Below, piece by piece: positions 33,769 through 44,929 of a stretch of 64,000 nt of DNA. Numbering within the stretch: position 1 is the stretch's first letter; every line of letters begins with the position of its first letter. Source of the stretch: Pseudisothecium myosuroides (taxonomy: Eukaryota > Streptophyta > Bryopsida > Hypnales > Lembophyllaceae); the NCBI GenBank assembly GCA_951799445.1, contig OX637295.1, positions 15,314,001 through 15,378,000 on the forward strand, given 5' to 3'. The position numbers and the translations under genes were made by a program. A model generated the notes under the pieces. That model ran no database searches. It was not told where the DNA came from and was given only the letters and a program-made list of their open reading frames with translations.

Positions 33769-34711
33769 TTAATTCCTAAGGGCCTAAGGCCTTTTTTCTG
33801 CCCAAAAACACTCAAAACTGCCATTTCTATAGCAAGGAGTAAAAAAATTTGAAAAATGTTTTTTTTGCACATCTAACCGTAGGATCTTACACCTAACTAG
33901 TATGAGAATGTGTGGAAAAAATTTCAGAATTTTTGACCGCTTAGATTGCAAGATATCTGCGTTTAAAGTGGAAAAAACAAGTATTTCAGCACATTGCGGG
34001 ACTGGATTTTTTGACTTTGAACATTTTTAACTTAAAATTTTTGCACTACAGAGTTTTGTGCTTCAAATCTTTATAGTGGAGAATTGAGTTGAGAGTCTAG
34101 GGGAAAAAAAATTATTCAAAAAAACTTGATTATCATTCCTAAAAAAATTGTTAAGTAGAAGTAGGTACGAGATAGAAGGAAAATCTAAAATATTCATATA
34201 TTTTAGATGGAATTAAAATGCAATAATCCCAATGGTGAGATTGTTCTAGCAAGTAAACTAAACCATGAGAATTTATTTTTTTTGAAAAATTGCAAAATAG
34301 CATTCAGAAATGAATCCTACAAGTTATTTTTTTCAAGAAGATGCTCTAACTGCCCAAAAAACAAGAATATCCATAACTTTCTCATAACAAATCCAAATGA
34401 AATGAATCAAAGCTTCCTAGATAGACAAAAATAATAATCTATGAGAAAAAAATTATTAAAAAAAAAATATCAAATTTTTGCCAAATTTTTTCTGCTGCCC
34501 GGACTGCCCAGTTACGAAAAAAAGTAACATATTTGGCTATAACTTTTGACTCCTATTTCCAAATGTGCTGAAATTTGGTGCATATGAAAGATATTCCTCG
34601 TCCCCACCTTCTATTAAAATTTCAGCTTAAAATATGAAAATGTCTAGTCACACGTATCTGCCCAAAATTTCTATACGGCCAAAAAACGCATGCCGGTCCT
34701 TTAGGGGTTAA
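33769..34711 (-). mobile_element. piggyBac-like TTAA element PB1, copy A
   Basis: The element is bounded by TTAA at 33769 and 34708. The right end, GGTCCTTTAGGGG before TTAA, is intact. The left end, TTCCTAAGGGCC, is decayed. The interior is the reverse of copies B (49156) and C (51263): for example ATTAAAATGCAATAATCCCA and GGGCAGTTAGAGCATCTTCT in matching order. Length is 943 bases. There is no transposase frame. TTAA flanks with CCC...GGG ends are characteristic of the piggyBac superfamily, so I infer a non-autonomous member. Confidence 0.7.
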
Positions 34712-36090
34712 ATAGTGCGTTAGAGTGAGTGTTTGCACAAGTATTAGGATTGATGTTAGCAAGACAAGTCTAGTTCAAATATGTAAGGTAGAGTGTCTAA
34801 GAAAATTTTCAAAGCATTGATTTGATTTAAAGGGTTTTGCTCTTCCTATATTTTTCAATCAATTTTCATTTAAAGAAACATAAAAGTTGCATCTAACCCA
34901 TTTTGATTCATATGTTTCAAACTCTTCTTGAATTAGTTAAAAATTAGAAGGTGCTCTAAAAGGTCATTGGCAATACATTGAAAACTCCAATATGTTTTTT
35001 AATTTTAAAAGACACTTAAATGTTGGAGAAATTAAAGTATATCCCACCTTTCCTATATTCATTGCTAAAACTTTGTTGGCACTATTTTCAACATTTAATG
35101 AAAACATCATATATTGCTGATTTATTGTTCAATGTAATATATAATAAGTGCCATTATCAAGGTCTACAAGGTTTCTATGTTATTGTCAGCAGCAAGTTCA
35201 ACTACATTCTCCCTCAACACCCATTACGATAACACCACCTAATTTGGACAAATAAAACATTTGAGTTTATATCCTATAATTAGAGTGGTCAATGTTATAA
35301 ATTAATTTCAATAATTACAAGAAGATTTCTAATGCAACTAAATAAGTAAATATCCCTTATTTAGGTACTCATGCAATTTTAAGCCTACAAGGTTCATTAT
35401 TTTTTGTATAAATGAAATCACAATGAAGTATCTGTCAGAGAACCTTCATGTCCAGAGAAGACTCGCCAAAATTGTGAAACAAATCTGTAACACAAATCTG
35501 TAGCTCTCAGAAGTAGGACTGGTATAGATTTATCTTTCAGGAGCACGTCCTGAATCTGCCAAAGTAAAGGAATAATGTTAACATTATTAATGAAATTGAC
35601 CTTTAGTCCTTATTTGAGAAGGAAGCATCATGCATTTTCCTGTGCCATCTGCTTATGAATTTCAAAGGTACCCACATGTTTTGTAAACTAGTGTCAAACT
35701 CTGGAGTGTGAGCCCTTATTGATCCTTGGCCAGGGTAATGGTCACCAACTGTTAAGAACACACAGGAAGCAAGAGAGGGAGGAGTGATTTGATGGGAGAC
35801 CTTGTCTAATTACATGGTCCGTGCATCGTTTGAACTAGTGTTCGGCGCAGGTTGGGTTTTACAGATACCAGATGGCCAGATGGCCAGATGGGCAAAAATA
35901 ACAATTCCAGACATGCTACTCAGGAAATTCTCATGCGTTTGATCACTTGAACGGTTAAATGTAATTTAGGCCCAGATGTACTGTAGTCTCATGGCGGCAG
36001 AGTAGGTGGTCGCAATTGAAGCAAACCGACCTGATTCACAAGATAAAACACCCCTGAATCAAATGCAAGTGACAACACACGATATTAACT
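34712..36090. other. No gene recognised, right end homologous to bHLH intron
   Basis: Most of the stretch is AT-rich. From about 35870 to 36090 it resembles 45256-45440, which lies in intron 2 of the bHLH gene, so the segmental duplication extends to here. Confidence 0.5.
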
Positions 36091-36797
36091 CTCCAAATTT
36101 GGACGAGGCTTGTTCCACACCACCTCCATGACAACCTCCTCCTCTCCTGTGTGCACGTGAATGGCGCTTATGGTGCACTAGTCCCAAGTACAGTATCAGC
36201 TCGCATCCCGACGCCATCTGAGGAAGCTGATAAGGGAGACTCGAATTTACAATTTACAGGCGACGACCGCTGCTTCGTCTAGATGCCTTGCGAAGGGTTG
36301 ACAACAGCTTCTAACGGTCCACGAAGAGGAGCTAAGGACCTCGTTTTCTTGCTCCATGATGACTGGTTGTAAGGCACTATGAACTTCACGTCAGCACGAC
36401 GATTCAGAAGTTAAGCTTTCTTCTGTTGCAGAGCTGGAATTTGAATTTTCGGTTCGTGTCTGTACAGCACAAGACTTGGTGTTCACCGCCAGGGGGTTTG
36501 GAATGCTAGCGGTAGCTTGAATCACAGAGGTCATTACTCGGATGGTCCTACAGCTATGAGAAGGCGAGAGTGGAATTGACACAGGATTCGGAGGCGAAAG
36601 AGATAATGATAAAGGGTTCGGATGGGAAGCAGGTGCCGCTTGTTCAGGGTCCCAAGTTTGTCTCCGGAAGCTCAATGCATGTCGACTAGCATGGCATCCG
36701 GGAATGCTCCCCTCGGACCCATGACGTCGTTCAGAAGGGTGCCACAGAATGGGGTTCGCCATTGAAACATTTCCTCCAATGAATCCACTAGCTCCAT
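36091..36797 (-). pseudogene. bHLH pseudogene lacking the bHLH domain
   Basis: This is a duplicate of the gene at 44930-46845. On the minus strand it starts with MELVDSLEEMFQWRTPFCG, then shifts frame shortly after. The conserved Ser-Pro-rich stretch PNPLSLSLSPPNPVSIPL is readable in another frame. It lacks the whole segment from mid-exon 1 through intron 1 and the start of exon 2, which encodes the basic helix-loop-helix. The join lies at GAGCT (36431-36435), a word present at both deletion edges in the intact gene. The end of exon 2 is also lost, joined at CCAAATTT near 36095. A 216-codon open frame spans part of it by chance of frame and should not be annotated as a gene. Confidence 0.85.
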
Positions 36798-36929
36798 GAT
36801 GAGTGAGCGACCAAACAGCACTTCGAAAGTGATAATAACATCTAGTGTCAAGTCGCTCACTTCCTAAAGGCGATTCATTGGCTTCTGTGGGCGGCACTAT
36901 TCGATGTTTTCTCAAGGTGCATAGTTTAC

Positions 36930-37440
36930 AACAATGATTGGAATTCGACACTCGTCCTGGATCAGGCTGTATTGTTTGGCTGCAGCTTAGTCTGGAATGA
37001 TCGACAACGGTCCGATCAGGTGAGATTAACTTGCCTATCACTGAATTAAAAGCTACTAGACTGTCTCTCAGCGTTGCTACATGGATATATAGTAATGATC
37101 ATGAGGCTCACTCAAGAGCTCAATACAGTCTGCAGGGCTTCTAAAACTTGTAGTCTCTTCACCTATAGGAGCCTGCAGCTTTTGGACAGTCTGCAAAGAA
37201 TTGTCAGTGATCTCGAAGTTTCCATTCGTCAAGAACCAAAACCATTGATGGAAGCACGGAGTACTTTATAAATTAAAGGTGTTGCCTTTCTGTTGATTAT
37301 GATGGATAAAAGGAATAAAATAAAACAAAAAAATCATACACACAATACCTTCAATTCAGATGTTTATATCATGTGGATAGAGTTCATCATAATAGGTCTT
37401 GTAAAGGTACAATCTTGGTATCCAGATGAAAAGGACGTTA
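36930..37440 (-). repeat. Conserved upstream block, pseudogene copy
   Basis: Begins GAATTCGACACTCGTCCTGG and includes GGTGAGATTAACTTGCC, GGAGCCTGCAGCTTTTGGAC and a TATA-like TTTATAAAGTACTCC (minus strand, about 37267). The block recurs at 47130-47500 and 47715-48190 upstream of the intact gene, so it is probably the promoter and leader region. Confidence 0.7.
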
Positions 37441-38194
37441 TGGGATAAACTAGGCAATCTAATCAATAGCCAAAAGGATCAGACTTGTTGTAGCAAGTGA
37501 ATGATTATGTCTTTAAACCCTAAATGCGCAAGGCCTTTTTTGAGCTCTCAAAAATTTGTTGTGTAATGAACAAAAAGCCAACGTTTTGTCGTTTTGATAA
37601 GTTTTATATCAATTTTTTTAAAATTTTAACCATACAAATTCAAACTAGACATATCAGAGATCACACAGGAAAATAAAGCACAATAATATCATTTAAGAAT
37701 TGAAAGATTATAATTGTTTAATCATGGGTGTTGAAACTGCGAAAGAAATTTGAAGTCTTTTAGTCCTCTTTTCACATGTCAAATCTAAAAGGTTGGTCAC
37801 CAAAAAAAAATGAGGTTAAAGGGCCTAACATGCCTAACGCCAAACAAATTATGGCTTTTCAAAATCTGCTCTACAATTCTTTTTAAGAATTATTAATGTG
37901 ATTTTTTCTCCAAGATCTAATGTATTTGAGACTCATTTTGAAGAGTCCTCAAGACTCATTCAGTAGTGAAGAAACAAGGCCTCTAAAGTCCTTTGAGGAT
38001 TTGCAAATTACTTTTTTTTGTTTAAGAATTATTTTTTTTCCCTATACGGCTATACTCGTTCATTTGAAGTCGCAATGTCAAATGTTTGGCAAAGGTTTAA
38101 AATATGATTACAGAATTTTAAAAAATCAAGGTTAACTGGTTAAGGTATTTTAATGCACTTGAACCTTGATTCTTTAAAACTTTGTATTTGGAAT

Positions 38195-38450
38195 TTTGAA
38201 TGCAATTTGCACTCAAACCAAATTGTGAAAAAAAAAATGTCCAAAAATAATTCAATGACCATCTACAACAACAAAAAATTTAATGGCAATGTCAAAGACT
38301 AACTTCATTGACATTTGGTGAGAGTGAAGGATGACAAGGTTGCTTTTATAAAGAATTGGATTTTCCACCATGAATTCACAAAAGTTATGGGATAAGCTGA
38401 AAATAGTTCATTCATTGTCAAGTGAGTGAAGATACATATCCCACATGTGT
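38195..38450 (-). repeat. Dispersed repeat X, copy 3
   Basis: Reverse orientation of copy 2. It includes TCAATGACCATCTAC, CTTTTATAAAGAATTGG and TTCATTCATTGTCAAGTGAG, and continues left into the homologue of 29140-29190. Confidence 0.6.
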
Positions 38451-39289
38451 TAACCTTGTCACTACCCCATTAGCATAAAGAGCTTTTTTTCTCATATCGT
38501 AACTTACAAAATTGAGTAAGTGGCTATTGAAGCTAGTAGCCTTTAGTAATGAAAATTTTGGATGAAATCCAAAAGAATATTTTTGACATTGAGATTTTTT
38601 CATATATACTAATTAATGCACATTTCTCATCCAATACTAGGAAATAAACCCCCCACACATATTGGTGTATTATTGGCCATGCTCTAATGACGCCTAAAAA
38701 CATTCAAATAAACAATTTAATTTGCATGGCTTATATTATTCAACTATATCTTGATTTTTATTGGGCACGATTGATCTACCATTTAAATTTACCTATTAAT
38801 GTGCTCTTATTTGGTATGTACTCATTCATCCAAATTTTATCATTTTAGCTTATAAAATAAATGTTTTTATTGTTGTCATATCTCTTATTTTTTAGAAAAT
38901 TGAAAGTGAATCATTTTATATTTAAAACCCTATTTTTCAAATTTGTTATACTTTTATATTGTATTTTTTAGTACTATAGAATATCTAGATTTAATGATTT
39001 AGAGTTAAAATTTTTGTGGTCTATTTCTATAATAGGCGCGTATGTTCCACATTAAGAGCATATAAAAATATATTATTTCATGTCCTCTATGCTCGTGCAA
39101 ATAGGGCTCCTTTACACACACTGTTGAATATTGGAGATGGTTTCTTGAAAACTCATTTTTTTAGTGAATTATCGTCACCTTCTAGTCCTCACTCCTCAGA
39201 TAGTCAAAAATTGCCAATTTTTACACTTTGAAAATTATTTTTTTTAGTAATTTTTACAAAATAAAATGTCAAAATTATCTATTTTTACA

Positions 39290-39609
39290 ACATTTTGCAC
39301 TTTTCTAGATTTCCTATTTACAATAGAGAATTTTTCTATGTTTTTTCTTTGGAAGATTACCATCTTATTAAAGGTATATACAATCATATGCATAGGCCGT
39401 ATTATATATATTTTTAAAATTTAAAATTTAAAGTATTACCCCCAAAAGCATTGTTGTCACATTGAGTGGTTTAGAATCACTAGACGTTTTGGATAAGCGG
39501 ACATTTTAGATAATTTGGATGGATGGTCCATTCAATGTAACAACTATACTTAAAAACATGAAAACTACAAAAATGCTACAAAATCAACCAATATTTCTTG
39601 TAATCATAC
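39290..39609. mobile_element. TIR element GN, partial copy at 39.5 kb
   Basis: GAGAATTTTTCTATG, TTGGAAGATTACCATCTTAT and the end CAATATTTCTTGTAATCATA match the right part of the copy at 60212-61164. The left end was not found. Confidence 0.5.
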
Positions 39610-42600
39610 ATTTATAAAAAAAAATTAAAATTATAGTTGTATGAATTTAAATTAGACATATTCAAGAAAACACAACAATATCATTTATAGATTGAAAGAT
39701 TATAATTTTTAATTTAGAGATTGGAAAACTATGAAGGATATTTGAAGTCATTCAATCCTCTATTTTAAAGTCAAATCTGAAATTGAGGTTATAAAATAAA
39801 TATGAGGCTAAAGCACATATTAACAAGAATAACCACAATTGGTTTACGGTTTCTCTACAATCTATTCTACAATTATTTCAAATGAATTTCAAATGTGATT
39901 TCCCTCCTCTTTTTACATGTCAAATGTGAAATTGAGGTCATAAGCAAAATATAAGGCTAAAAGACATGACATGAATTACCACAATTGATTTATGTCTTCT
40001 CAAAATCTATACTACAATTTTTTTAAATGAAGTTCAAATGTGATGCCTTCTAGGATCCAATTGTGTATTGGAGATTCATTTTCAAGAGCCTTTATTGTAA
40101 CAATAAGCAACCAAGATTTGCAATTGACACCCTTTGCACAAAATCTTCAATAGAAAAATCACAAACAATATTTTTTCAAAATCAGATTTTTGATGTTTAA
40201 AATAAACTTTCAAGGATATTCAACTAAATAAAAAAACTACTAAAAATAGTATCTTCCTAAGATTCTATTTAACTTCAAAGTTTAGTTGGCGACAAAATAT
40301 GATGCCCTTGGCATATACGGTTTATAAAATCCAAATGACAATGAGTAAGACACAAGAACTAATACTTCCTTGCACACATTTTTCAAACATTTCCGAAACT
40401 GAAACGTTGAAAGTTGAAAAGATTGGGACGCCGCGAGCCCCTACTCGTGTTAATTGAATTTTGAACTTGATGGGGTGAGCTGTTCGCGCGGCTCTCAACT
40501 TTGAAATGGAAGCTTGAGTCGGATTCTTGGGCCATGTGCTTCCTGCAGCAACTTCGATGCCATGGATACTTGCGAATATTCTTCCTTGCTCGAGTGAGCC
40601 CTGCCTCGTTCCAGAAATCCATCCTCAAGAACGACTTCATGCCAAACTACGGGTCAAACTTGAAGCTCACGGGCAAAATTTTGGCATGAGGGCAATATTG
40701 AAAATGAACTTGCGGAACCTTATACCCTACTAAAAAATTCTTGAACGATTTGGGCATACCGGCGGGACCCCTGTCGAAGCGGCGACCTCAGTCGCCATTT
40801 CTACAGACTAGCCCTTCTTTTCCTTGCAGTGATCACACTGCTCCTGAGATGACTTCGAGTCTAGGGAAAATTTTGGATTTCTTTGATTGGAAATTACTTG
40901 GATTGAAACTCTTATGTTACATAGTATTGTTTGTGTGAGAAATGCCGATTGATTGACTACTGGTATTCTCTGTCCAGGTTTTGGAGTTCGTGTCAGGGGT
41001 TAATTGGTGATTTGCTGCGCACCTCTTCATAGAGTACCAGCCGCTGGAAGATTACTTTTAATCAAAGAGTTCTTAACCGTTTTGTTAACAATTCTTGAAT
41101 TCTACCCAATTATTTCTGAATGCATCTTGTTAACACATTTCATTTCAGCTCAAAAGAGCATGCTCTGGGGAAATGGCTCCTTGGATTAGATACTCTTCTC
41201 TTTCAGTTAGTTTAATATGCAGAATCTCGCTATGACTACTTCATCCGGGTAGGGTCTTTCAGTCCACTGGTTCCCTGTTCATCAAGATTTGATTTTTGTT
41301 TTATTAAAAAAATAAACCGAGTGCAGTAGTTGTCCACGAGTGTTCATCCTAGCCAACAGTCCCGTGAAATGGGCCGAGAAGTTTCTCTCTGGGACAAGTG
41401 ATCCAATGCTATGCGAGAAAATTAAGATGAGTGAAATCAATTTGCACCTGCTGTCAGCAAAGAATCGGTAGCTCCAAAGAATTTCGAAGCAAATGATGAC
41501 GTGATTTTTTTTTGGAGATCTTTGGCGAAGCATCTGAGCTGTCTAACAGAAATATAATTAAATTCTTGGTGGTGTAGCAATATTAAATGATCCTGTGCTG
41601 TGCTTTTCGATTTCTTTTTGATTGATTGTCCAAAAGTAGGGGTGGGTTCGGTGTGGTGAAAGTTTGTGCTAACTTATTTCCAGCATTCAGTTTGAAGCCA
41701 CGCAACAAGGGCCACACGGAAAAAGGTAAATGGCGATCCTGGCGTTTTTATCCTGCTTTCGCGGATGAAGAATTCTGGTCCAAGTTAGTGTTGTCTGCTG
41801 TGACGGAATAGCCAACCTACTGTAGTCCCGTACGAATGTTTTGCAATTGATCTTCCACATCTTGTACCTCTCTGTTCGGGTACTTGAGACAAGAAATTTA
41901 TTTCCTGCAGTGCAGGTTCTCGATGTTGTTCCCCACCAGCTGTTACGTCAACAGTATCACCTGATCGCTGCACGACAAAGACAGACCTGCTGTGTTAAGT
42001 ACACGACCTGACATGGAAATAATGTACTCCGTATTCCGCATTTGTTTGATAACTTATTGCAATATGTGGGTTACAGAGAATTGAACATATTCGGTGCAAA
42101 TTCCGTTTCATTTATGTAAAAAAAAACATATTCGGTGCACTGCTCCTAGTACATCCGACAGGGGATATCTACACCAAAGAGCTTAATTTTTTTAATTGTC
42201 CTCTTGCTGCTTTTCTGTTGAGCTTTACCAAAAATAAAGATCTTCGATGCTTTGGTTGTATTGAAGCATCGTCTCCTCTCTGTTCTAGCTTGTTTTTTTC
42301 AACTCCTCCGTACGATGCACTTTATGATATCCTTCCGTATATGACACGCCATTTAATAATGTTGGGAGAAAAGTCATTGCTGTACTCATATGCATGTAGA
42401 AGGAACAATTAATCCTATCCCAATCATGTACTAGGACTCTAGGAGTGACTCTTTTCAAGCATGTGATTCACATTGCAAATACGACTGGACATTCCAAAGT
42501 TGAAACTGTCAGCCACAAGTTTGGCATAATTATATCTGTAAACTCTTTCTCCAGCACGACGCTATTAAATATCCTCTCGGTGAGCTCTACCCCACCCTTT

Positions 42601-42830
42601 CGGTGAGCCTACAAACTTAGCTAGCATCTGCAAGAGCACCTAGTTGCGGACTCGCAGATTCAATGCCTGTACAAAAGAAATACACTTAACTGTTTGATAT
42701 ACCTATTGAAATATCGAAGTTTTTATCTTAGAATCAAGATTTTCAGATAAATCCTCGAACGCTTCGTCTGGATGGAACTCATGTTATTGCAACGATTTAC
42801 TTTAAGCGAGTTAGGCTCCGAATCTGAAGC
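39610..42830. other. GC-richer intergenic stretch without recognisable gene
   Basis: From about 40380 to 42420 the sequence is less AT-rich and has more CG than neighbouring repeats. Short frames at 40383-40640 (minus), 40741-40938 and 41626-41811 (plus) have mixed, non-repetitive composition but no family I recognise. A non-coding transcript or a diverged single-copy gene with short exons is possible. Confidence 0.3.
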
Positions 42831-42835
42831 AAGTT

Positions 42836-42997
42836 CATGGTCAATTTGATTAAAATGGCGGTATTCCATTATAATGGTACAACAATCTATTAAAATGGCA
42901 CTGAATTTGTCAAAGATAACACTGCATTCCATTAAAATGGCATAGAATGTGTTACAAATGGCAAAATAATACCGCCATTTTAACAAAATTGACCATG
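42836..42997. mobile_element. 162-bp foldback MITE
   Basis: CATGGTCAATTTGATTAAAA is mirrored by TTTTAACAAAATTGACCATG, with GGCGGTATT and AATACCGCC just inside. Internal CATTAAAATGGC words repeat. No clear target duplication was seen. Confidence 0.8.
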
Positions 42998-43255
42998 TTC
43001 CTTTTTAGTACCTAAGAGGCTGCAGATTCTGCTGGTTGTCTGAGCATAGCAGTTGTTGACTTGTTGTATAAGGTGCGTGCCATTTCCTTGCTAAAAGTAA
43101 TTAAGTAGTTCTGCTACAGGAAGAATAGACAATGCCAAGATAGACAGTGATTGACTCGTCTGCGTGCAACTGATGACAGAAGGAGACAAAGACGGTCGAT
43201 TTCTTCTTATTAAATATTGAATTGCTTCCAGTTCTCTTTGTTGTTTGGATCACAC

Positions 43256-43838
43256 TAAGGGCCGCTTCAACACATAGAGTCTTGGTCAATTCTCCTTCAA
43301 GCCAATTGCACAAGATTTCAGCCTCTTTTGGGTTGGAGGCCGACCTCAACTACCCATTAGAACAAGATTATAATGGGGTCAATTCTCCCATATGTAAAGG
43401 CCTTGAGGTCAAGAAGTCGGGTCAAGGAGTCAGGCCAATTCATTAAAACCTACAAAAAAAAGAGAGAAGGGCTGAAATTTTTAGGGCAACTTTACACCTA
43501 GAGGCTGAGCCAATTCCCGTTGAGGTTGATTGCACAAAATCCAATGAATGTGATTAGTCAAAAATAAATAAATTTATAAGAACTTTTTTTTTAATTGAAA
43601 TTTGACATTGGCCCCAAGGCCAAGAATTGGCCTCCCATTTTTGGTGCACCCAATTCAGTGGGTTTGAGCCATGTCAGATGATGTCTTTTTTGAATGAAAA
43701 ATTCATGCCACCAAATTGGCTCAGCCTCTAGGTGTAAAAGGGTTGGGGCTAATTTCAGTGTTCTGTCCAATCACAAGTGAGGATTCTTGGCCTATGACAC
43801 ATCAAATTGGCCCGGCCTGTAAGTGTAAAGCAGCCCTA
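43256..43838 (+). mobile_element. Compound TIR element, copy 2
   Basis: Inverse of 30275-30842. The left outer end is AAGGGCCGCTTCAACACATA, the internal end at 43482 is TAGGGCAACTTTACACCTAG and the right end is GTAAGTGTAAAGCAGCCCTA. TA flanks the inner element on both sides (43482 and 43837), compatible with a 2-bp TA target duplication, but this is a weak test. Confidence 0.65.
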
Positions 43839-44007
43839 AGTATCCTTCGTCAGTTCTGTATAAATCAGCTTAAGCTCAGGCACATATGCATGGCGACGAG
43901 GCAAGACGAACAGGCACCAGTTGGGATCAAACTCCGGACATCCAGTTTTAGCCTGTCAAATGTAATTTGGTACAGCTTTCTGTGAAAGGCTAAAGCAGGA
44001 TCCACTA

Positions 44008-44132
44008 GGGGCTCTTTTGCGTTTCTTTTGTCTCACTTTCACCTGTGTAAGCGACAATCCTGTGACATAGAGGCAAGTCATATGATTGTCGCTTACATAG
44101 GGGAAAGTGAGACAGAGAAACTCAAAAGTGGG
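44008..44132. mobile_element. 125-bp hairpin MITE
   Basis: The arms GTCTCACTTTCACC, GTAAGCGACAAT and their inverses ATTGTCGCTTAC, GGGGAAAGTGAGAC pair around a loop of about 25 bases. The arms are CG-containing and little decayed, suggesting a recent origin. Confidence 0.8.
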
Positions 44133-44929
44133 ACTGCGAATGGCAAATCATTGTGCATTTCGGTACAGATTTCTTCCTAATCTCAGAAATTTCACTGAAG
44201 TTTTTTGTAATCATCACACCTGAGGCGCTTGTATCTTAAGAGTATCGTTCTGACAAAGAAAGGATGATTTAATAACCTGGCACCACAACCGACCAAAGTT
44301 ACTCAGAATTGCAGCACAGAATTGCTGTGAGAAATGAACAGAAAAAGAGGGACTAATAAACTCAGACCTCTTTAATAACGCCTTCAATTTACTGCGACGA
44401 CATCCACCGTTTTCTCACTGAAGTCTATGAAAAAACCCTGTGATCCCAAGTACTCTACTATTTCGCTTTCACACTCAACACTTTATCAGTGTTATAAAAC
44501 TCCATGTGATCATGCGCATTTCGCATGCCTACGCTATGATATCATTAAGATATACAACCCAGTTTGAGAAAACTACAAGCCATTTGTTACTCCTGAGCAC
44601 AGAAACGCGTGAGTCACACTCAGTTCACAGAATAGAGTACTTTTCGATCCATCTCGTCGAGATCTATTCCAAACCTTTCCACAGGTAGCACATCGAATTC
44701 CAGCAGATAAATCTCTCAGCTTACCATGTTACTTGGATTGGTCAATGAAGTACTCTAGCTGTCTACCATTTCAAGACCTTCGCACTACATGTACAAGTCG
44801 TGCTTCGTTTACCAGCACAAAACACTGAAACTCGACAAATTCATGTCACTGATCATGTTCACTTGGTGACGATGTCTCACTTCACAGGATGATCAGGAAG
44901 AGAAGTAAATGATTTCTTCGGAACTTGAA

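Noticed and set aside
36391..37041. 216-codon minus-strand open frame as a gene
   Set aside because: It reads the duplicated bHLH exon partly out of frame and upstream sequence as coding. The ancestral start at 36797 lies in another frame.
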